DNA of 5,480 bases from an uncultured Veillonella sp. (GTDB taxonomy: Bacteria > Bacillota > Negativicutes > Veillonellales > Veillonellaceae): positions 1 through 5,480 of the forward strand of contig NZ_UQYC01000096.1 of NCBI RefSeq assembly GCF_900545205.1. Direction: 5' to 3'. The notes under the pieces are model-generated. The model was not told where the DNA came from, did no database searches, and was given only the letters and a program-made list of their open reading frames with translations. Position 1 is the first letter of the stretch; each line of letters opens with the position of its first letter. Below are positions 3,861 through 5,480 of the stretch, piece after piece. Both the position numbers and the translations under genes were made by a program.

Positions 3861-5480
3861 ATGATGCAACGTTTCACAGATGATGCACAGCGTGTCCTAT
3901 CCTTTGCTCAAGAAGCAGCATTGGAGTTGGGACATGACTATGTAGGCACTGAACATGTACTCATCGGCCTGACAAAGGTTAAAAGTGGCGTTGCCGCAAA
4001 GGCCTTAGAAGAGCTTGGTATTGTTACAGAAGATATATTTGAAGCTGTAGAAGAACACGTAGGTCGCGGCAATAAAAAAGCAACATCCATATATATGACC
4101 CCACGCGTTAAGCATGTACTTGAGTTAGCTATTCAAGTTGCTAATCGCATGAATCATAATTACGTTGGTACTGAGCATATTCTCTTAGGATTGATCAGTG
4201 ATGGTGGTGGTGTTGCAGTTGGTATTTTACGGGCTATGAATATCCGTACCGATGATATTGTAGAATCGATTCGCCATATCCTAGGCTCTAATGCAAATGG
4301 TGACCATAGTGGTCAAGAAGGTCAAAATAGTAATAGTGACTTAGGTGATTTAGCTGATTTTGCAACGGACCTAAATGAGTCGGCAAAACAAGGTAAAATT
4401 GATCCTGTTATTGGGCGTGATACAGAAATTCAACGTGTTATTCAAATTCTTAGCCGTAGAACTAAAAATAATCCAGTTCTTATCGGTGAGCCTGGCGTAG
4501 GTAAGACGGCTATTGCTGAAGGTTTGGCGCAACGTATCGTCAATGGTAATGTGCCAGAAATTTTGCGCAATAAACGCATTATTTCTCTTAGCATTAGCTC
4601 CATGCTAGCTGGTGCAAAATACCGTGGTGAATTTGAAGAACGCTTGAAAAAAGCAATCGATGAAGTGCAACAACATGATGATATGATTATCTTCATTGAT
4701 GAAATTCATACATTGGTCGGCGCAGGCGCTACTGAAGGTGCAATGGATGCAGCAAACATTTTAAAACCAGCTTTAGCACGCGGTGAATTCCAAGTGATTG
4801 GCGCTACGACACTTGATGAATATAAAAAGCATATTGAAAAAGATGCTGCTTTAGAGCGTCGTTTCCAACCTGTTCAAGTAGGGGAACCTAATGAAGAGGA
4901 TGCTCTTGAAATCTTGAGGGGCTTGCGAGATCGCTATGAGGCTTTCCATAAGGCTAAAATTACAGATGAAGCATTAAAAGCTGCTGTTACCTTATCTAGT
5001 CGATATATTACAGATCGATTTTTGCCTGATAAGGCTATTGATGTGGTTGATGAAGCTGCCTCTAAGGTACGTATGAAAGTCTTTTCTGCAGCTCCTGATG
5101 TTAAGGCTTTAGAAGACCGACTCAATACGGTAAAGAAGGAAAAGGAAGCTGCTGTTACATCTCAAGATTTTGAAAAAGCAGCTAAGCTTCGTGATGAAGA
5201 GCAAGCTCTCGTTAAAGAGATTGACGATAAAAAAGCTGTAGCTAAAGAGGAAAGTGATCAAAAACTAATAGTTACAGAAGAAGATATTGCTGCAGTAGTA
5301 GCTCAGTGGACGGGTATTCCGGTGGCTAAAATAGCAGAAGAAGAATCTGAAACCTTGCTTCATTTAGAAGATGAGCTACATAAACGCGTTATCGGTCAAG
5401 ATGATGCTGTTACAGCTGTAGCGAAAGCTGTGCGCCGTGCAAGGGCTGGATTAAAGGATCCAAAACGTCCTATTGGTTCA
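3861..5480 (+). CDS. clpC: ClpC, AAA+ unfoldase of the ClpCP protease (3' end beyond window)
   Basis: The frame is open for 540 codons to the window edge; ClpC is usually about 810-820 residues, so roughly the last third is missing. Residues 1-145 form the double Clp N-domain, with repeated VGTEH segments at 28-32 and 102-106; the glutamates (31 and 105) correspond to phospho-arginine-binding residues of Bacillus ClpC. A Gly/Asn/Ser-rich linker leads to AAA+ domain D1: Walker A GEPGVGKT (209-216), Walker B FIDE (Asp280/Glu281), GATT sensor and ALERRF arginine fingers (333/334). The middle domain carries a UVR-type coiled coil (about 414-450), the hallmark of ClpC that separates it from ClpA and ClpE. 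D2 begins near RVIGQDDAV (509-517). ClpC unfolds McsB-marked and adaptor-delivered proteins and feeds them to ClpP. GAGGTG (3850-3855) precedes adjacent ATGs at 3861 and 3864 by 5 and 8 bases; 3861 is used by analogy with Bacillus MMFGRF, but 3864 is equally possible. Confidence 0.97.
   Translation, partial: MMQRFTDDAQRVLSFAQEAALELGHDYVGTEHVLIGLTKVKSGVAAKALEELGIVTEDIFEAVEEHVGRGNKKATSIYMTPRVKHVLELAIQVANRMNHNYVGTEHILLGLISDGGGVAVGILRAMNIRTDDIVESIRHILGSNANGDHSGQEGQNSNSDLGDLADFATDLNESAKQGKIDPVIGRDTEIQRVIQILSRRTKNNPVLIGEPGVGKTAIAEGLAQRIVNGNVPEILRNKRIISLSISSMLAGAKYRGEFEERLKKAIDEVQQHDDMIIFIDEIHTLVGAGATEGAMDAANILKPALARGEFQVIGATTLDEYKKHIEKDAALERRFQPVQVGEPNEEDALEILRGLRDRYEAFHKAKITDEALKAAVTLSSRYITDRFLPDKAIDVVDEAASKVRMKVFSAAPDVKALEDRLNTVKKEKEAAVTSQDFEKAAKLRDEEQALVKEIDDKKAVAKEESDQKLIVTEEDIAAVVAQWTGIPVAKIAEEESETLLHLEDELHKRVIGQDDAVTAVAKAVRRARAGLKDPKRPIGS

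Overview
The window looks like a low-GC Firmicute chromosome. The codon use, the A+T-rich spacers and the ctsR-mcsA-mcsB-clpC stress locus all fit this. The overall character is most compatible with the Negativicutes, probably Veillonella or a close relative. That placement is inference from general familiarity; no marker gene in the window proves it.

Layout. Positions 18-701 (+) hold a HAD-superfamily phosphatase of the Gph/5'-nucleotidase type. Facing it, at 805-1311 (-), is a small protein with the fold signature of bacterial S-adenosylmethionine decarboxylase (SpeD). It lacks the serine that becomes the pyruvoyl cofactor and the catalytic cysteine, and carries a very basic tail. Two adjacent hairpin terminators (728-801) separate these convergent genes. 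From 1312 to 1525 lies a divergent control region with a probable promoter for the SpeD-like gene and a near-consensus promoter for ctsR that is covered by repeats of the CtsR heptad RGTCAAA.

The second half is the protein quality-control locus. ctsR (repressor), mcsA (zinc/UVR-motif activator) and mcsB (protein arginine kinase) are tightly packed from 1526 to 3625. In the known Bacillus scheme, McsB with McsA phosphorylates arginines on damaged proteins, phospho-arginine is recognised by the ClpC N-domain, and ClpCP degrades them; CtsR represses the operon until heat stress. clpC starts at 3861 and runs off the right edge. It is separated from mcsB by 235 bases containing a perfect 28-base palindrome, several promoter-like elements and no tandem CtsR heptads.

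The points most worth a second look are the catalytically stripped SpeD-like protein with its cationic tail, the unusual spacing of CtsR half-sites together with a changed glycine loop in CtsR, and the apparent transcriptional separation of clpC from ctsR-mcsAB. I see no RNA gene, CRISPR array or mobile element.
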